The position numbers and the translations under genes were made by a program. From an uncultured bacterium (GTDB lineage: Bacteria; Patescibacteriota; Gracilibacteria; Absconditabacterales; Absconditicoccaceae), in the NCBI GenBank assembly GCA_946405785.1, contig CAMJIH010000001.1, positions 92,938 through 156,937 of the forward strand: a stretch of 64,000 nucleotides of DNA. Reading direction: 5' to 3'. This document shows, piece by piece, positions 37,813 through 52,094 of this stretch (position 1 is the stretch's first letter; every line of letters starts with the position of its first letter). The notes below the pieces were generated by a model. It was not told where the DNA came from and made no database searches. It saw only the letters and a program-made list of their open reading frames with translations.

Positions 37813-40290
37813 CTATACTCCAACTCTATAATAGACTTCTTTATCAACCAATTCTCTCTTTGTTCCCCACTTTAATGAAGAAATTTGTTTCATTATTTGA
37901 ACTTTTTCTGGACTATTTTTCACTGGCATATCCCAATAAAGTTTTGCCTTAAAACTAAATGGCCTTGTCTGCTGATTATTAACAGAAATTTTACAAGCAC
38001 CCATAAATTTCTCCGTAGATGTAAGATCAGTTTGATTAAACTCCGGTTCAAATTCTTTAGCTAAAAATTCAGCATCAGGAGTACCAACTTTATAAATAAA
38101 CATATTTCCTATGTTACCAAATATAGTTTTAGAAAGATCTAGATTACCTCCTAATCATTCTTGTTTCAACTGATCTATATACTGATGAGCAACAACAAGT
38201 CCTAATTTATATTTTCTGGCTTCTGAAAGAATAGATTCAAAAGAAGCAGAAACATAGTTTTGGAATTCATCAACATAAAGATAATGAGGGACTCTATCTT
38301 CAACAGCAATTCTAGATCTTTTTAAAGCAGAAAGCTTTACCTGCATCGCAATAATTTTACCGATAAGTTTAGATGTTTCTTCTGAAACAGTACCCTTTGC
38401 AAGATTAAGCAAAATCACCTTCTTTTGTTGCATTGCATCATACATCTTAAATGCAGATTTTGGCTGTCATATAATATTTCTAACATATACTCATGTTGTA
38501 AAAGGTCCAAATTTAGCTTGTATAAATGGAATAATTTCAGCCTTTTCTCTATCTCACATTTTCCTATATGTTTTATTCCACCAAGAAGCAACAACAGGAT
38601 CTTTCAAGTTTCTAATTTTTGCTTCAGCAAAAGCCTCGTCAGTAAAGAGCCTCATAATATCAACTATTGTTCCTCATTCAGGTTGATCCATCAACAATAA
38701 ACAAGCATTTCTAAAGTAATCCTGAATTCTTGGACCAAAAATTTCAGGTCCATACATCTGAACGAACATTTCAACCAAATCATTTGTAATAACATCCTTT
38801 TCATCTGCATCTTCAGGATCAACTTCCAACGGATTTAATCAAATTGGATATGCAGTATTTCACAAATCAAAATGAATTAAATCATCAATTCTTTCTTTTG
38901 GAAAATATTGCAATAAAGCTTCAATTGCATCACCATGCGGATCAATGAAAGTAAATCATCTTCAATTTTCCATATCATCAATCGCTTGTGCCAGCATAAT
39001 TGTAGATTTTCAAGTACCTGTCTGTCACAAAACATAAATATGCCTAAATCTATCACTATCCGTAATTCTTATCTCTTTCTTAACTCATCAGTAATTATTA
39101 TATCCTACGACAATACCTTCACTTGGAAGATTATCTGGAGCAGGAATAATTTTAAATTTTTGCCATGCTATCCTTGGATTTTGATTAAATCTTCAATGTG
39201 GAAAATGGATAATAGAAGATAATTCTTTAATATTTAATATTGTAGTTTTTTTGAAATTTTTAAGATCATCCATAAGGGTGTTATCACTATAGAATAATCT
39301 CAATACATAATGCTTTGCAAACTTTCTTAAATTCTTTGCTTTATGAAATTTAATAGTATTTAACCCTATATAATTATATTGATTAAAGAGTCTTGAAATA
39401 TCATCGATAATTTTTTTAGGTCTATGTTTATCTGGAGATGTAGCAATAGTTCTCATCTTTACCTGGAATAATTCATCATCCATTTTTTTATCAAAATCTC
39501 ACAATTGTTGTTGAGAAAAATTATGTTTTTTCTTCTCATTTTCTTTATTTTTAGCATCAGCTTTATCAGAGTTCCAAACCTTTTTAACAAATCACCAGAA
39601 GCCCTTAATTTCTTTTCATTCTTTAATATCATCAGCCTTCTTTCTCATTTTTTTCAACCAACTTTCATGCAATGGTTCAACCAATATTTGAATTCATACT
39701 TTTTCTTCTTTAGTCAAATTAGAAAAAGCTGATAATATACTATCCATTGGATCAGCTTCAAAAGATTCATATGTTTTAATTGGATATACACTATTCTTAG
39801 TTAACGTAAATTCTCATCATGCATAGAATTTACCAGCATCTAATAATTTTGGTTGTTTAACTTCTTCAACAATAGCTCATGTATAAAATGAAGCTATCAT
39901 TTTTTCTACCGTAATTAGATGTTCTTTAGGTACTCATAAGAAAAACTTAATAACTTCCTTTTCAACAACAATTTCCATACTAATATAATTATTACCATAA
40001 CGTTTATTTTTCCAAGAATCATCAAAAACAGCATAAAAGTTTTTATATACTTGATTCATAAGTTCGATATTTTGCTTCATTGACTGGATATGATCCTTAG
40101 CATCAATATCAGAACTTCTTGCTACAGCATTCTTAGGAATTTGTACTTGTAAAAATCTCAAACCATAAGCTTGTTCTTTTCTATGCTTTCTCTTTTCAGA
40201 CAAAAAGAAAACTCTATAGAGGTTCAATCAGAAGTACCACAATATAACACAAACTAGAATTCATATAAATATGTTTGAGATAATATCCAT
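37813..40290 (-). CDS. CPR-type T4SS/conjugative-transfer-like ATPase (VirD4/TraG/VirB4 superfamily)
   Basis: N-terminal TM; Walker A 'HIYVLGQTGTGKSTIMLAQAIDDMENGRGFTFIDPHGDAIEALLQYFPKERIDDLIHFD'; Walker B-like 'VPHYLYVDEFQNY'; 826 codons. Confidence 0.88.
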
Positions 40291-40361
40291 GTTTTATATA
40301 TTAATAAACCTTAATTAAGTATAGAGCTTTCTTCAAAAAAAGCAAATTTAGACAACATTTT

Positions 40362-43001
40362 CTATAGCATTCACTTCAACACTTTATAATCAACTTTTCC
40401 AGTTCACAACAATGGAATACTATCAATTTCTTGAACTCTTGTAATTTGTATCAAATTACTCACTCATTTTGATTTCAAGTATTCATTAACTTCCTTCACT
40501 TTCAAAGACATTCATACAACAAATAATACAATTTCAATTCCACCATCCGTTTCTTTTCATTCTAATGCAAGATTAATTTCTTCTGAACTACCATATTTTT
40601 CTTGTAATAATTCTTCCAAGAAAGGCAATGAAATCATTTCTCATCAAAGCTTGAGGAACCTCTTTTTTCTTCAAGTTATAAATAAGAATCAATCTTTATC
40701 TAAATATCATAAATCTCATGTTCTATACCATATTTTCTTTCATTGTTTCAAGAAAGGAGATTCTAGTGTTTTATCTTCATATCATCCAAAAACATTTGGT
40801 CATGAATAATAAATCATTCACTCTTCTCAAATAGGTAATTTTTCATCTGTAGCTAAATCACAAATTTGTACCTCACCAACAGAGATAGGAATACCTACAG
40901 ATTGTGGCTTTTGTTTTTCTATTGTATTAATAGAAATGATTGGAGCTGTTTCTGTAATACCATATCATTCAAGAATAGTACAATTTGGAATAATTTTTCT
41001 AGTTTTTTCAAAAACAATTTCTGAACATTTTTCACCACCAGTAATAACATAACGCAAAGATGTTAATTGTTCTGGTTTAGCAATATTCAATAAATTCTTT
41101 AAAAATGTAGGTGTAGTTGCTAAAATTGTTGGTTTAGTGTGACTAATCAATTTTGCAGCAGTAATAGAATCATTAGGATCCGGAGTATTTACAGATCTTA
41201 ATCATGCAATAATTGGGAAAATAGTATTTACTGTAAATCAGAAACTATGGAAAGGAGGTAAATAACAGAATAATGTTTCATCATTATGTACACTCAATAT
41301 TCCAGTAGTTCAAGCCCACTCTGCCATCATATTCTTATGAGTTAATGGAACAGCTTTTGGCAATGATTCACTTCCAGAAGTATATAATACAACTGCTGTT
41401 TCATCTAAATCTTTTGGTATTGGGAAATATAAACTTTTTACAACAGCCTTAAGTTTATAACTTAATGGAATATCTTTCAATAAATCTTCCAAAAAGACAA
41501 AATCATATTTGTTTAACCAATCAATATTTATTGTTTTATAAAATGTTCTTGAAGTTAAAATCTTTTCAGTTTTTGAAAACTTAACACAATGATCAAATGC
41601 TGATTCAGGATGAGTCCAGTTCATCATAACTGGAATTTTTTTAGCCAAATAAGCTGCCAAAATAATCATTGTTGTACTTCCTAATGCTGGAAACATAACT
41701 CAAATATGTTTTCATGGAATCTTTTTTAAATATTCGCTTATCAAAAATGACTTTAATACAACATCTTTTCTCTTTTGAAGTCAAAACATAGTATCATAAA
41801 TTTGAGCCGCATTTTTATCTTCTTTCCAATATTCTTTAAACTTCTCCAATACATTTTGTGATAAATCAGTTTCCCAATCATGAGTTTTACTTTTCTCTTC
41901 AGGAATATTCCACTCACAAGGTTTTAATTCTAGTTCCTCGGCAGCGGTAATTCATAATGCCATTGCCACGAGATCTGCAACTATTTTTAATTCTTTCAAT
42001 GGTGTATTTGAAGCTTTAGGATAAGCATTCAAAATTAAATTTTTAATTTCGGCCATATCCAATGAATCAAAATAGAGTTCCAAAATAAGATTTGAAGAAA
42101 GTGTAATTTTTTCTTTTTTATCAATATCTTTAACACTTCTTACAAGATTAATAACATTTTTAACAACATCTTCAGGAAATTTTGCAATATCATACTCATT
42201 ATGATTTTGAAAACTCTCAATAGAATTACGAATATGTTTTGGAAGTTCCTTTCATTTTACATTATTGTAGTAGAAATAATTCTTAACATACAAAACTTCC
42301 TCTCATCATTTTTCATTATAAAAATCTTCAAGACTTTGATTAAAATCTTCTAACGATTTCTTGCATTGTTTTTTCAATAAAGTTGTTTGATCCAAAATCT
42401 CAATAGAGACTTTTCTTTTAGGGACAAAAAAGAACAAATTAGCTACCAAAAACCATATTGTTCTCAATAAATTTCATGCAAATGCTGGAGTCTTTCAATT
42501 CCAAGCATTAGACCATCTACTTCACCATAAACCAGTTGTTCTAATTGTTAAAACTTTTGTATTTTTTGGTAAATTTTGAAGTGCTAGATAAGCAGATTTT
42601 TTTCATCAAATATATTCTTCTCATTGTCACTTTAATCTTCATGATGGATAAAGAAGAACTGAGTCTCAATCTTCTAATGCTTGTATTAAATCATGTAAAG
42701 CATCCTTTATTGCTCAATCTCAACTATTTGAATTTCATTTACCAATTTCTTGAATTGTAATAGTATTCATCAACTTAAAGATCCATCACAAAAATGGATT
42801 CTTTGAGAAATCAGATGTTGCAACTGGTCTTATTTTAATATATGGACGGAAAATACACCACATCAAAACAGGATCAACATAAGCAATATGATTTGGTAAT
42901 ACTAAATAATTTGATTCACTATCAAATGAAGGGAATCCTTTTATGTCTAATTTATAACGTATTTTCATAATCCATAAAAGCAACCTTGCCACTAATTTCA
43001 T
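40362..43001 (-). CDS. aas: Aas-like bifunctional PlsC acyltransferase / AMP-dependent acyl-ACP synthetase
   Basis: N-terminus 'NYLVLPNHIAYVDPVLMWCIFRPYIKIRPVA' (acyltransferase H-box region); later 'DETAVVLYTSGSESLPKAVPLTHKNM', 'YVITGGEKC', 'LLGTGKVDYKVL'; one frame of 880 codons. Confidence 0.88.
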
Positions 43002-43068
43002 TTTTTGTTTTTAGTAATAAATAAACACATACATAAATATACTGAAAAAGCACAAAATAAGCAAAAAA

Positions 43069-43629
43069 TTAAGCATTTTTATGACTTTTTTGATATTCTT
43101 CAAAAGCTGTGATAATATCATCACAAACTTCTGCTGGTGTTTTATTATCTGTACTTATCATAAAATCATAATTACCCTTATCCCAAAGGTCTATTCAGTA
43201 CAATTTAATATATCTATTTCTATCTGATTCATTTCTCTCTTTTGTCGCCTGTAAAGTACTTTCAAAAGAATCATAATTATCTGTCGTTCTATTGTCTCAC
43301 AAAATTCTTTTTGAAGCAACCTCATCAGAAACATCCAAAAATACTTTAAACGCATGAGGTTGACACAAAAATCACAATCTAGATTCAAGAAGGATTCCTG
43401 AATTTACATCTAATGATTTTTGATATTCTTCAAACTTTAAATCAAACTCTTTTTGATTCTCTGGTTTTTCTCAAAGAAGATTAAATTCAAGTATACTAAG
43501 TCACATTTCTTCAGCTAATTTTCTTTTCAAAGTTCCAATTGAAATAATTTCATAGTTTAACTTTTCAGCAAGCAATTTTGAAACCGTTCATTTTCAACTT
43601 CAAGCCTTTCATCAAAGAGTAATAATCAT
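43069..43629 (-). CDS. cmk: Cytidylate kinase-like
   Basis: 'MIITLGGKAGSGKGTVSKLLAEKLNYEIISIGTLKRKLAEEMG' with all loop glycines as UGA; 'LATKERNESDRNRYIKLYGID'-type C-terminal motif ('QATKERNESDRNRYIKLYGIDLWD'). Confidence 0.88.
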
Positions 43630-43656
43630 AGAAATATTCTTAAAAAAACTAAAATA

Positions 43657-45243
43657 CTAATGTGTTATAGAATTCATCCAATTAATTAATTCTGGTATAT
43701 CATAATCTCAACCATGTCATTGATTCCATGGATATTTAAAATCAACTTCAGCACCACCCCATTGACTCAACGCTTTTGCTAAAATAAAAGGAATAGCTAA
43801 GGAAGTATCAGCATCTTTTGCTCAGTGTCTAATTCTTCGATATTTAGAAATAGATGTTTTAGAATCAGGAATATAATTCATTGGATTCATCAATTTAACA
43901 ATATCATTAGAAGCTATATCTCAACTAACTAAAGAATGTTCATACGAAAAATTAGTAAAATGAAGATTATCTACAAATTCGTTTCAAAAAAGATTGTTTT
44001 CTCATGCTTTCAAACTCAAGTCATCAAAAGCTGGTATTCATTTATTACGAGAAAGATAATTCTTAACATAAGCATCAAAATCTATACTAACAACTTTTCA
44101 ATTATCAATTGTTAACCAATCAAAACCAGATAAATTCTCGCCACTTTGCAATGCCTCATTAAATGAGTCAATTAACATCAATTTTATCGATTCCTTAAAA
44201 TTTCATTCTCAGTCATCATTCAAAGAATACAAATTTCAATTATTATCTACCAATCCTAACGTAGAAACATAAAATGGGAATGCATCTTTCAATAATTTTG
44301 CTACTTCAATATCCTCATCAGAAATATTCTCAACTCCTGTTACAGAACGATCTGAATTATAATCCAATTGGTCTGCATCAATTTTACTAAAACTATCTAT
44401 TCAATAAAATTCCCATTCATACGCTTTATCCGCATTATCAAGGTTTGTTATTGGACAATAACTAGAAACAGCATAAACATCATCTGTTGCTGGAGCCGCT
44501 CATATTGCTTCTAGATATAATTCATAATCAGGATGATTAGCCGTTGCACCCAGTAAAACAGACATAGCTCAACCAGCACTTGTTCAATTAGAAATAATTT
44601 TATTTGAATCTCATGGGATTAAAGCATCATTATATTTCAGATAACGAATCGCTGCTTTTAAATCGATAATTCAAGCTGGAGCTTTTCATATATATTTTCA
44701 ATCTTCACTCTGAAGATTGCGACCTCTTGCTCAAGCAGAAGCAACAATAAAACCATCTTTTAAAGCATACAATGAAACAGATATTTGATTCCTTCAAAAA
44801 TTACCTCTCATTCATTGAGGTTGTTCTCAAGAACTTTTAATATTTTCCAAAAAATTATCAAAATCAGCATTATTGTCATCTCATAATACTTCAGGCTTAG
44901 CAGACATATATCATCAAACTTTATTTGGAAAAAATATTGGAGCTGTTTCTAAAGAAAAGCCATTAATTTCTTCTCAAGAAAAATATTGCTCAGGAACATA
45001 AATATTCATGCTTTGATAACTTTCATCAACTGGATTTTTAACATAAACAATATTTTCATATGCACGAATTAACAATTCTTCTCAACTCAAGGACAATGTT
45101 TTTATCTCATAAGTTCAAGAATCAAATACTAATCATGTGAAGACATCATCCTCAACAATAATATCATTATTACTAGGAGATGCATTTTCACATCATGACA
45201 AAAAAACACAAAACAAAAGAATCAATCACAGTAAATTTTTCAT
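43657..45243 (-). CDS. Lipoprotein, tannase-like alpha/beta hydrolase
   Basis: Lipobox '[12 protein letters not shown]'; '[18 protein letters not shown]' nucleophile elbow; '[23 protein letters not shown]'; '[20 protein letters not shown]'. Confidence 0.8.
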
Positions 45244-45263
45244 TATTCACAACAAAATTAAAA

Positions 45264-46337
45264 CTACCTCTCTTTCTTAATCTGTAATCAACAAGGAAGT
45301 TTTTTATATAAAAATAAATATGCATTAATTCAAAAGAATAAACAAGCCATCATGACAAAAATAATAAGCTTATGAAATCTATTTGCTCACTGAAGAAGCA
45401 TAAAAATCATCATCATTAAAGACCAGATCCGAATGAAAGCCCTTGTCTCTCATCTAGAAAATCATAATCACATAAGTCTATGATGAAAATGAGTATAATC
45501 TCAATTAAGAGGATTCTTTTTTAAAATAAAAATTCTATATAATCCAACCCAAACTGCATCAAAAATTGCCAAAGAAAGTGCAACAACTAATGTTCAAATT
45601 TTAGCACCTCATGCTACAGAAAGATATGCTATAGAAAAACCAAAAAACATAATTCAAACATCTCTCACTAATCATAATGGCTTATATTCAATAAAGGTAT
45701 ATACCAAACTTATAATAAACAAAAACAATGAAAGATTCTGAACCATAATCAAAACATCATAATTTGTGAAAGTATCATAACTTTCAAAAACAACAAATCT
45801 TAATAACAAATAAATTGTCAAAAATCATATTGCTGAAACTCAGCTTCACTGAGCATAGATACCATCAAACCAGTTAATTGCATTAATACAGAACATTGTC
45901 CATATCATAAATGCAATAGTGAATAACCAATTAGGAATATGATATACTGTATCTCATAAAACAAATTCTTGATCTCCAAGTCAGCCAATCCAAACTGCTA
46001 AATATGCAGCAATTAAATGAACAATTAATCTCACCAATGGAGGTATTTTAGGGAATTTTCAAAGATAACTCAATTCTTCTATTGTTTCAACAGTTCAAAT
46101 TAACAGCCCTGGAATTAACAATCCCAAGAACAAAGGATTCGAATAATATTCAGGATAAACAATTAAAACTCATATGATAAATATCAAAATAACAAATATT
46201 CATTGTAATGTTGGAACAGGAGCCCTTGTATTCTTCAAATCACTTCCCGGTTTATCAAGAACCTTAAACTTCTTAAATGCGAACCATCAAAGCCAAGCTA
46301 AAGCAATTGTTATTAAGAAGAGTATCAAAGTATTCAT
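45264..46337 (-). CDS. Glycosyltransferase family 4 (WecA/TagO/MraY-like undecaprenyl-P transferase)
   Basis: Multi-TM; 'NTRAPVPTLQGI', 'FCINAINWFDGIYAQGSGVSAIGFLTIY', 'GDYTHFHHRLMGLG'. Confidence 0.87.
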
Positions 46338-46547
46338 GATTAAATGTCTACAAATAAAGAGAAACATTAAAGATAATGTAATGATTACTCTAAAAAATAC
46401 TAGCATTATAAAAAACTTAACCTTGACACATAATAAATTAAATGATGATATAAAAAAGGAAAGTATACTATGCAAAAATCAATTATCATTGAATTCATAA
46501 AGGAAATCACAATAATGTAAAACAGTTAATTTATTAAATGTACACAT

Positions 46548-47696
<1,149 letters not shown>

Positions 47697-47713
47697 TTTT
47701 CCCCATAACAAAC

Positions 47714-47784
47714 CAGGAAAGAGAGGAATCGAACCTCTGCCACCAGCTTCGGAGACTAGTGTGCTACCATTACACCACTTTCCT
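47714..47784 (-). tRNA. tRNA with CCG anticodon; tRNA-Trp-like body, proposed to decode CGG as Trp
   Basis: AGGAAAGTGGTGTAATGGTAGCACACTAGTCTCCGAAGCTGGTGGCAGAGGTTCGATTCCTCTCTTTCCTG folds as a full cloverleaf; A1:U72, G73, loop CTCCGAA; no encoded CCA. Confidence 0.85.
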
Positions 47785-47804
47785 ATAACAAATAAATATA
47801 TTTT

Positions 47805-48374
47805 TTAAGCACCAGAAGAATCTGAAATCTTTAGTGCAATTTTTAGATTAAGATGAGATGATGCTAATATTGTAAGAATAGCCATTATCAATGAAACAAT
47901 AGGTATCATAGGAGTATATAAAACCACATATGAATTATTAAACAAAAGTTCATAAATATCTCCCTTAAAATAAGCTAGAGGGTAATAAACAGCACTCAAA
48001 ATACTTCCCATACACAAAACACACCATAACAATGTTTGAATTTTCTTTTCAAAAAGTTCTCATGAGAATTGAACAGATAAATGAGAATTTATTGCAAAAA
48101 ACCATAATCCCAAAATATATACAACCAACATAACCGTAGGTTGAGAATTAGCCAAAAACTCGCCAATAGAAGCATAAGAAACTCATAATATCTCTTGATC
48201 TCAAATTCACTGCAATTGAGCAGCCCACTGTAAAATACAAATTCACAATGACATACACAATACAAGGAAAACATAACTTCAAAATGTTATCTTGACCAAT
48301 CTTTCAGCTTTTAAAAATGAAAGAAGCAAAACAATAATTACAATTCAAAACACCACAGCAACATCTATCTGCAT
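47805..48374 (-). CDS. Multi-pass membrane protein
   Basis: 190 codons with UGA=Gly; several hydrophobic segments, e.g. 'VAVVFGIVIIVLLLSFL', 'PTVMLVVYILGLWFFAI'. Confidence 0.7.
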
Positions 48375-48490
48375 TCCTTAACACAAAAAAAGAATAAAAA
48401 ACATTGCATATTTTCACAAGATAACTACTCTTACAAAAATGATAATAATGTTTACATAAATAATTGCAATTTTAATTTCAAGCACAATAC

Positions 48491-49261
48491 ATGACGAAGT
48501 TAAGACAAAGGAAAAAATGATTTACAATGATCGAAGTATTAGTAGTCATGATACTCGTATCAACAACATTTATGTGAATAATTTCAGCTGTAATTTCTAC
48601 AACAAATTATCTAACAGCTACAAGGCAAAAAGTAACAGCACTAAATCTTGCTAAAGAATGAGTTGAAGTAATGTATAACATAAGAAATTCTAATTGGAGA
48701 AGATGGGCAAACCTAAAAGATGAAGTTTGGTTAAAATCAGATCCACTTGAAAAAGATAATAGTGGTAATGATGCACCTTCTGCAAATTGGATACATCCAT
48801 GAAGATGGATAATAAAAACAAAAACATCAGGAGAGAATAAATATTTTACGCTAGAAAGGATTAGTGACTGATGAGATATGTCTTGAGAAGATGCTTTACA
48901 AAGAGATGCATTTAAACTACAAGAAGCTATTTTTTGATGAACTTATCTTAACGAAGCATATAAACTCCACTTTTTGAGTGGTAATTGGTATAATTCCTGA
49001 GATTTAGATAATTTTTCTTGAGAACAAGTATCAGTATGAGAATACCGAAGATATATTGCAGTAGACTGATTATATCAAAAAACAGCAAGCGATGGATCAT
49101 TAAATAATAATAAAAAAATTTCCTGCGATACAAGCACATCTAACCCAATATGTACCGATGGAACAGCAAAAGAACTTCGTTTTTGTTCTGTAGTAGTTTA
49201 TACAAGACCAAAATTCTGAACAGTTGAAATTTGTTCTATTATGACAAATTTTGAAAAATAA
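48491..49261 (+). CDS. Type IV prepilin / pseudopilin-like protein
   Basis: 'MTKLRQRKKGFTMIEVLVVMILVSTTFMGIISAV' class III signal with G|FTMIE cleavage motif; G encoded by TGA. Confidence 0.88.
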
Positions 49262-49268
49262 TTAAGTA

Positions 49269-49859
49269 TTATTTCTTAAATAAATCTCAAAACATTTCGA
49301 CTTCTTTAGAAGCCACATGAACATATCTATCTTTATCATTTACTTCATCACTTCGAATAGGAGTTCATTCTTTTAGTGATTTCTGAACATCTAACACCCT
49401 TTGATTTCTAGATCCTCTAAACTTCAATTTCAAATCCAAAAGATCTTGTTCAAATCTTCAATCCACCAAAACATCTAGATTAGAAAGAATTTTACTAGTA
49501 TAAGGAAGCTTAGGACACATATATTCGGTAATAAATTCATAAGTATAACCAGAAAAACACCAGATTGTTTTATCTGGACATTCATCTTTTATCTGAGAAA
49601 TAACATTTCGTACTTCTTTTTGGTTTTCTGGAGCTAATGGTTCTCATCACAAAAAAGTAATTCCTGTGATATAATCCTTATGTAATTCATTAAGTATTTC
49701 GTCTATAGCTTCTTGAGTGAATAAAGAACCATAATTAAAGTCCCATGCTACAGCATTAAAACATCATTTACATCAATGTGGACATCCGCTTACAAAAAGA
49801 GAGACCCTTAATCAGGGTCCGTTAGCAGTATCCATTTTTTTAATTGCTCAATAATTCAT
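49269..49859 (-). CDS. nrdG: Anaerobic ribonucleoside-triphosphate reductase activating protein
   Basis: 'MNYGAIKKMDTANGPGLRVSLFVSGCPHGCKGCFN' radical-SAM CxxxCxxC with UGA glycines; start overlaps the upstream operon region. Confidence 0.93.
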
Positions 49860-49873
49860 CCAACACTCTTAAA

Positions 49874-52018
49874 TTATGATACATGTAAAACTCTCTTTGA
49901 GATTTCCTTTGTCTTTCATAAGTTCCAGAAATTTTCTCATAAATATCAACAAGTTCTACGTGTTACATTCATTTTTCTCTGATCCTTATTATGACATTGA
50001 GGACATTCCCATTCACTATTTTCATTAACAATAATTTCTCAATCAAATCCACAACAATGACAATAATCAGATTTAGTATTAAACTCAGCATACATGATAT
50101 TATCATACATGAATCTAATTAATGTTTCAATTGCAGGAAGATTTTTCTGCATGTTAGGCATTTCAATATATGATATTGCTCATCCAGATGAAATCTTTTG
50201 GAATTGAGATTCAAATGCCAACTTTGATACAGCATCAATCTTCTCTCTTACATCTACATGATATGAATTAGTATAATATCATTTATCTGTTACATCTTTA
50301 ATTTCTCAGAATCTCTTTCTATCTATCTTAGCAAAACGATAACAAAGTGATTCAGCAGGAGTTCCATACAAAGCGAATCAAATTCAAGTTTCTTCCTTCC
50401 ACTTTAATGTAGCATCTTTTAATGTTTGAATAACTTTTAATGCAAACTTCTCTCCTTCTGGTTGTGTATGAGAACATCACTTAATAAGAACAGAAGCTTC
50501 ATACAATCAAATATATCCAAGAGAAATAGTTGAATAACCTCCATAAAGATATTTATCAATTTTTTCTCATTTCTTTAATCTTGCAATTGCTCAATATTGC
50601 CAATGAATTGGACTAATATCAGATAAAGTTCCCTTTAATCTTTCATGTCTACACATCAAAGCTTTATAACAAAGCTTTAATCTTTCTTCTAATATTTCAA
50701 AGAATTTCTTCTCATCATGATCTGCTAGGATAGCTACTTGAGGAATATTTATAGTTACAACTCCTTGATTAAATCTTCATTCAAACTTATATTCTCAATT
50801 TTCATCCTTCCATGGAGATAAGAATGAACGACATCACATTGGAGCAAATACATTACCACATTCAATTTCTCTCATCTTCTTAGCAGAAATGTAATCTGGA
50901 TACATTCTCTTTGCTGAACATTGAGCAGCTAACTTTGTCAAATAATCATATTTTCCACCCTTTAAACAGTTATGTTCATCTAATACATAAACAAGTTTAG
51001 GGAAAGCTGGAGTAACATAAACTCAAACTTCATTCTTTATTCCCTGAATTCTTTGTTTAAATATTTCTTCAATAATTTCTGCAGTTTCTTGAATATAAGG
51101 ATCTTTTTCATCTAACTCCAAGAACAATGTAACAAATGGAGATTGACCATTTGTAGTCATCAAAGTATTAATTTGATATTGAATTGTTTGAACTCATGAA
51201 GCTAATTCATCCTTAACTCTAATATCTACTAATTTTTGAATTTCTTCATCACCTAATTCAGGACATGTTTCCTTATATTTTTTCAAATATTTTTGCTTAG
51301 TATTATACAAATACTTTCCTAAATGTTTAATATTTACAGATTGTCCTCCATATTGAGAAGAAGCTACAGATGCAATAATTTGTGTCATAACAGTACATGC
51401 AACTTGAAAGCTCTTTGGCGTTTCAACCAATTTTCAATTCATAACTGTTCCATTATCAAACATATCTTTAATATTAACAAGACAACAGTTGAAAATAGGT
51501 TGTACGAAATAATCCATATCATGAAAATGAAGTACTCATTCATCATGTGCAGTTCTAATATCTTCAGGAAGAAGCATTCTACGAGTAAGATCTTTAGAAA
51601 CTTCTCATGCTATCAAATCTCTTTGCGTTGAAGCGATAGCAGAATCCTTATTAGAATTTTCTTGTCCTACTTCCTTATTATCATTATGTATTAATGTTAA
51701 TATAGAATCATCAGTTGTATTAGCTTTTCTTACTAAAGCTCTTTGATAACGATATATAATATATTTTTTCGCTAACTCTGCTTTATGCATCTCTATAAGT
51801 TGCTTTTCAATATAGTCCTGAATTTCTTCAATAGGAACTATTCCCTTCTTATGACATTCCAAAGATCTAATAATTTCAGAAATAAGGAAATCACTTGCTT
51901 GTTCCTTTTCTGGAACTTCATGATTAGCTTTCTGAATAGCTATACGAATTTTCTCAGCATCATAAGCTACTTCAGATCAATTTCTTTTAATCACCTTCTT
52001 GATTGTCATCTTTAACAT
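49874..52018 (-). CDS. nrdD: Anaerobic ribonucleoside-triphosphate reductase
   Basis: ATP-cone 'VIKRNGSEVAYDAEKIRIAI'; 'GQSPFVTLFLEL', 'GCRSFLSPW', 'CHCCGFDGEIIVNENSEWECPQCHNKDQRKMNVTRRTCGYLGENFWNLGKTKEI'; 715 codons. Confidence 0.95.
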
Positions 52019-52094
52019 AAGCAAAGTTATAAAAAAAATCTGACTAAATGTCGGAATAAAAACAAGAAACCGTTGACACCGGCGCGAGTGTAAA

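Noticed and set aside
47714-47784. CCG tRNA as an ordinary tRNA-Arg
   Set aside because: Body and discriminator match tRNA-Trp better, and in-frame CGG/CGA sites fit Trp; a formal isotype score is still needed.
52021-52094. GC-rich leader (cgttgacaccggcgcgag) upstream of nrdD as a possible riboswitch
   Set aside because: Only a very short possible stem; no recognisable cobalamin or other riboswitch consensus by eye.
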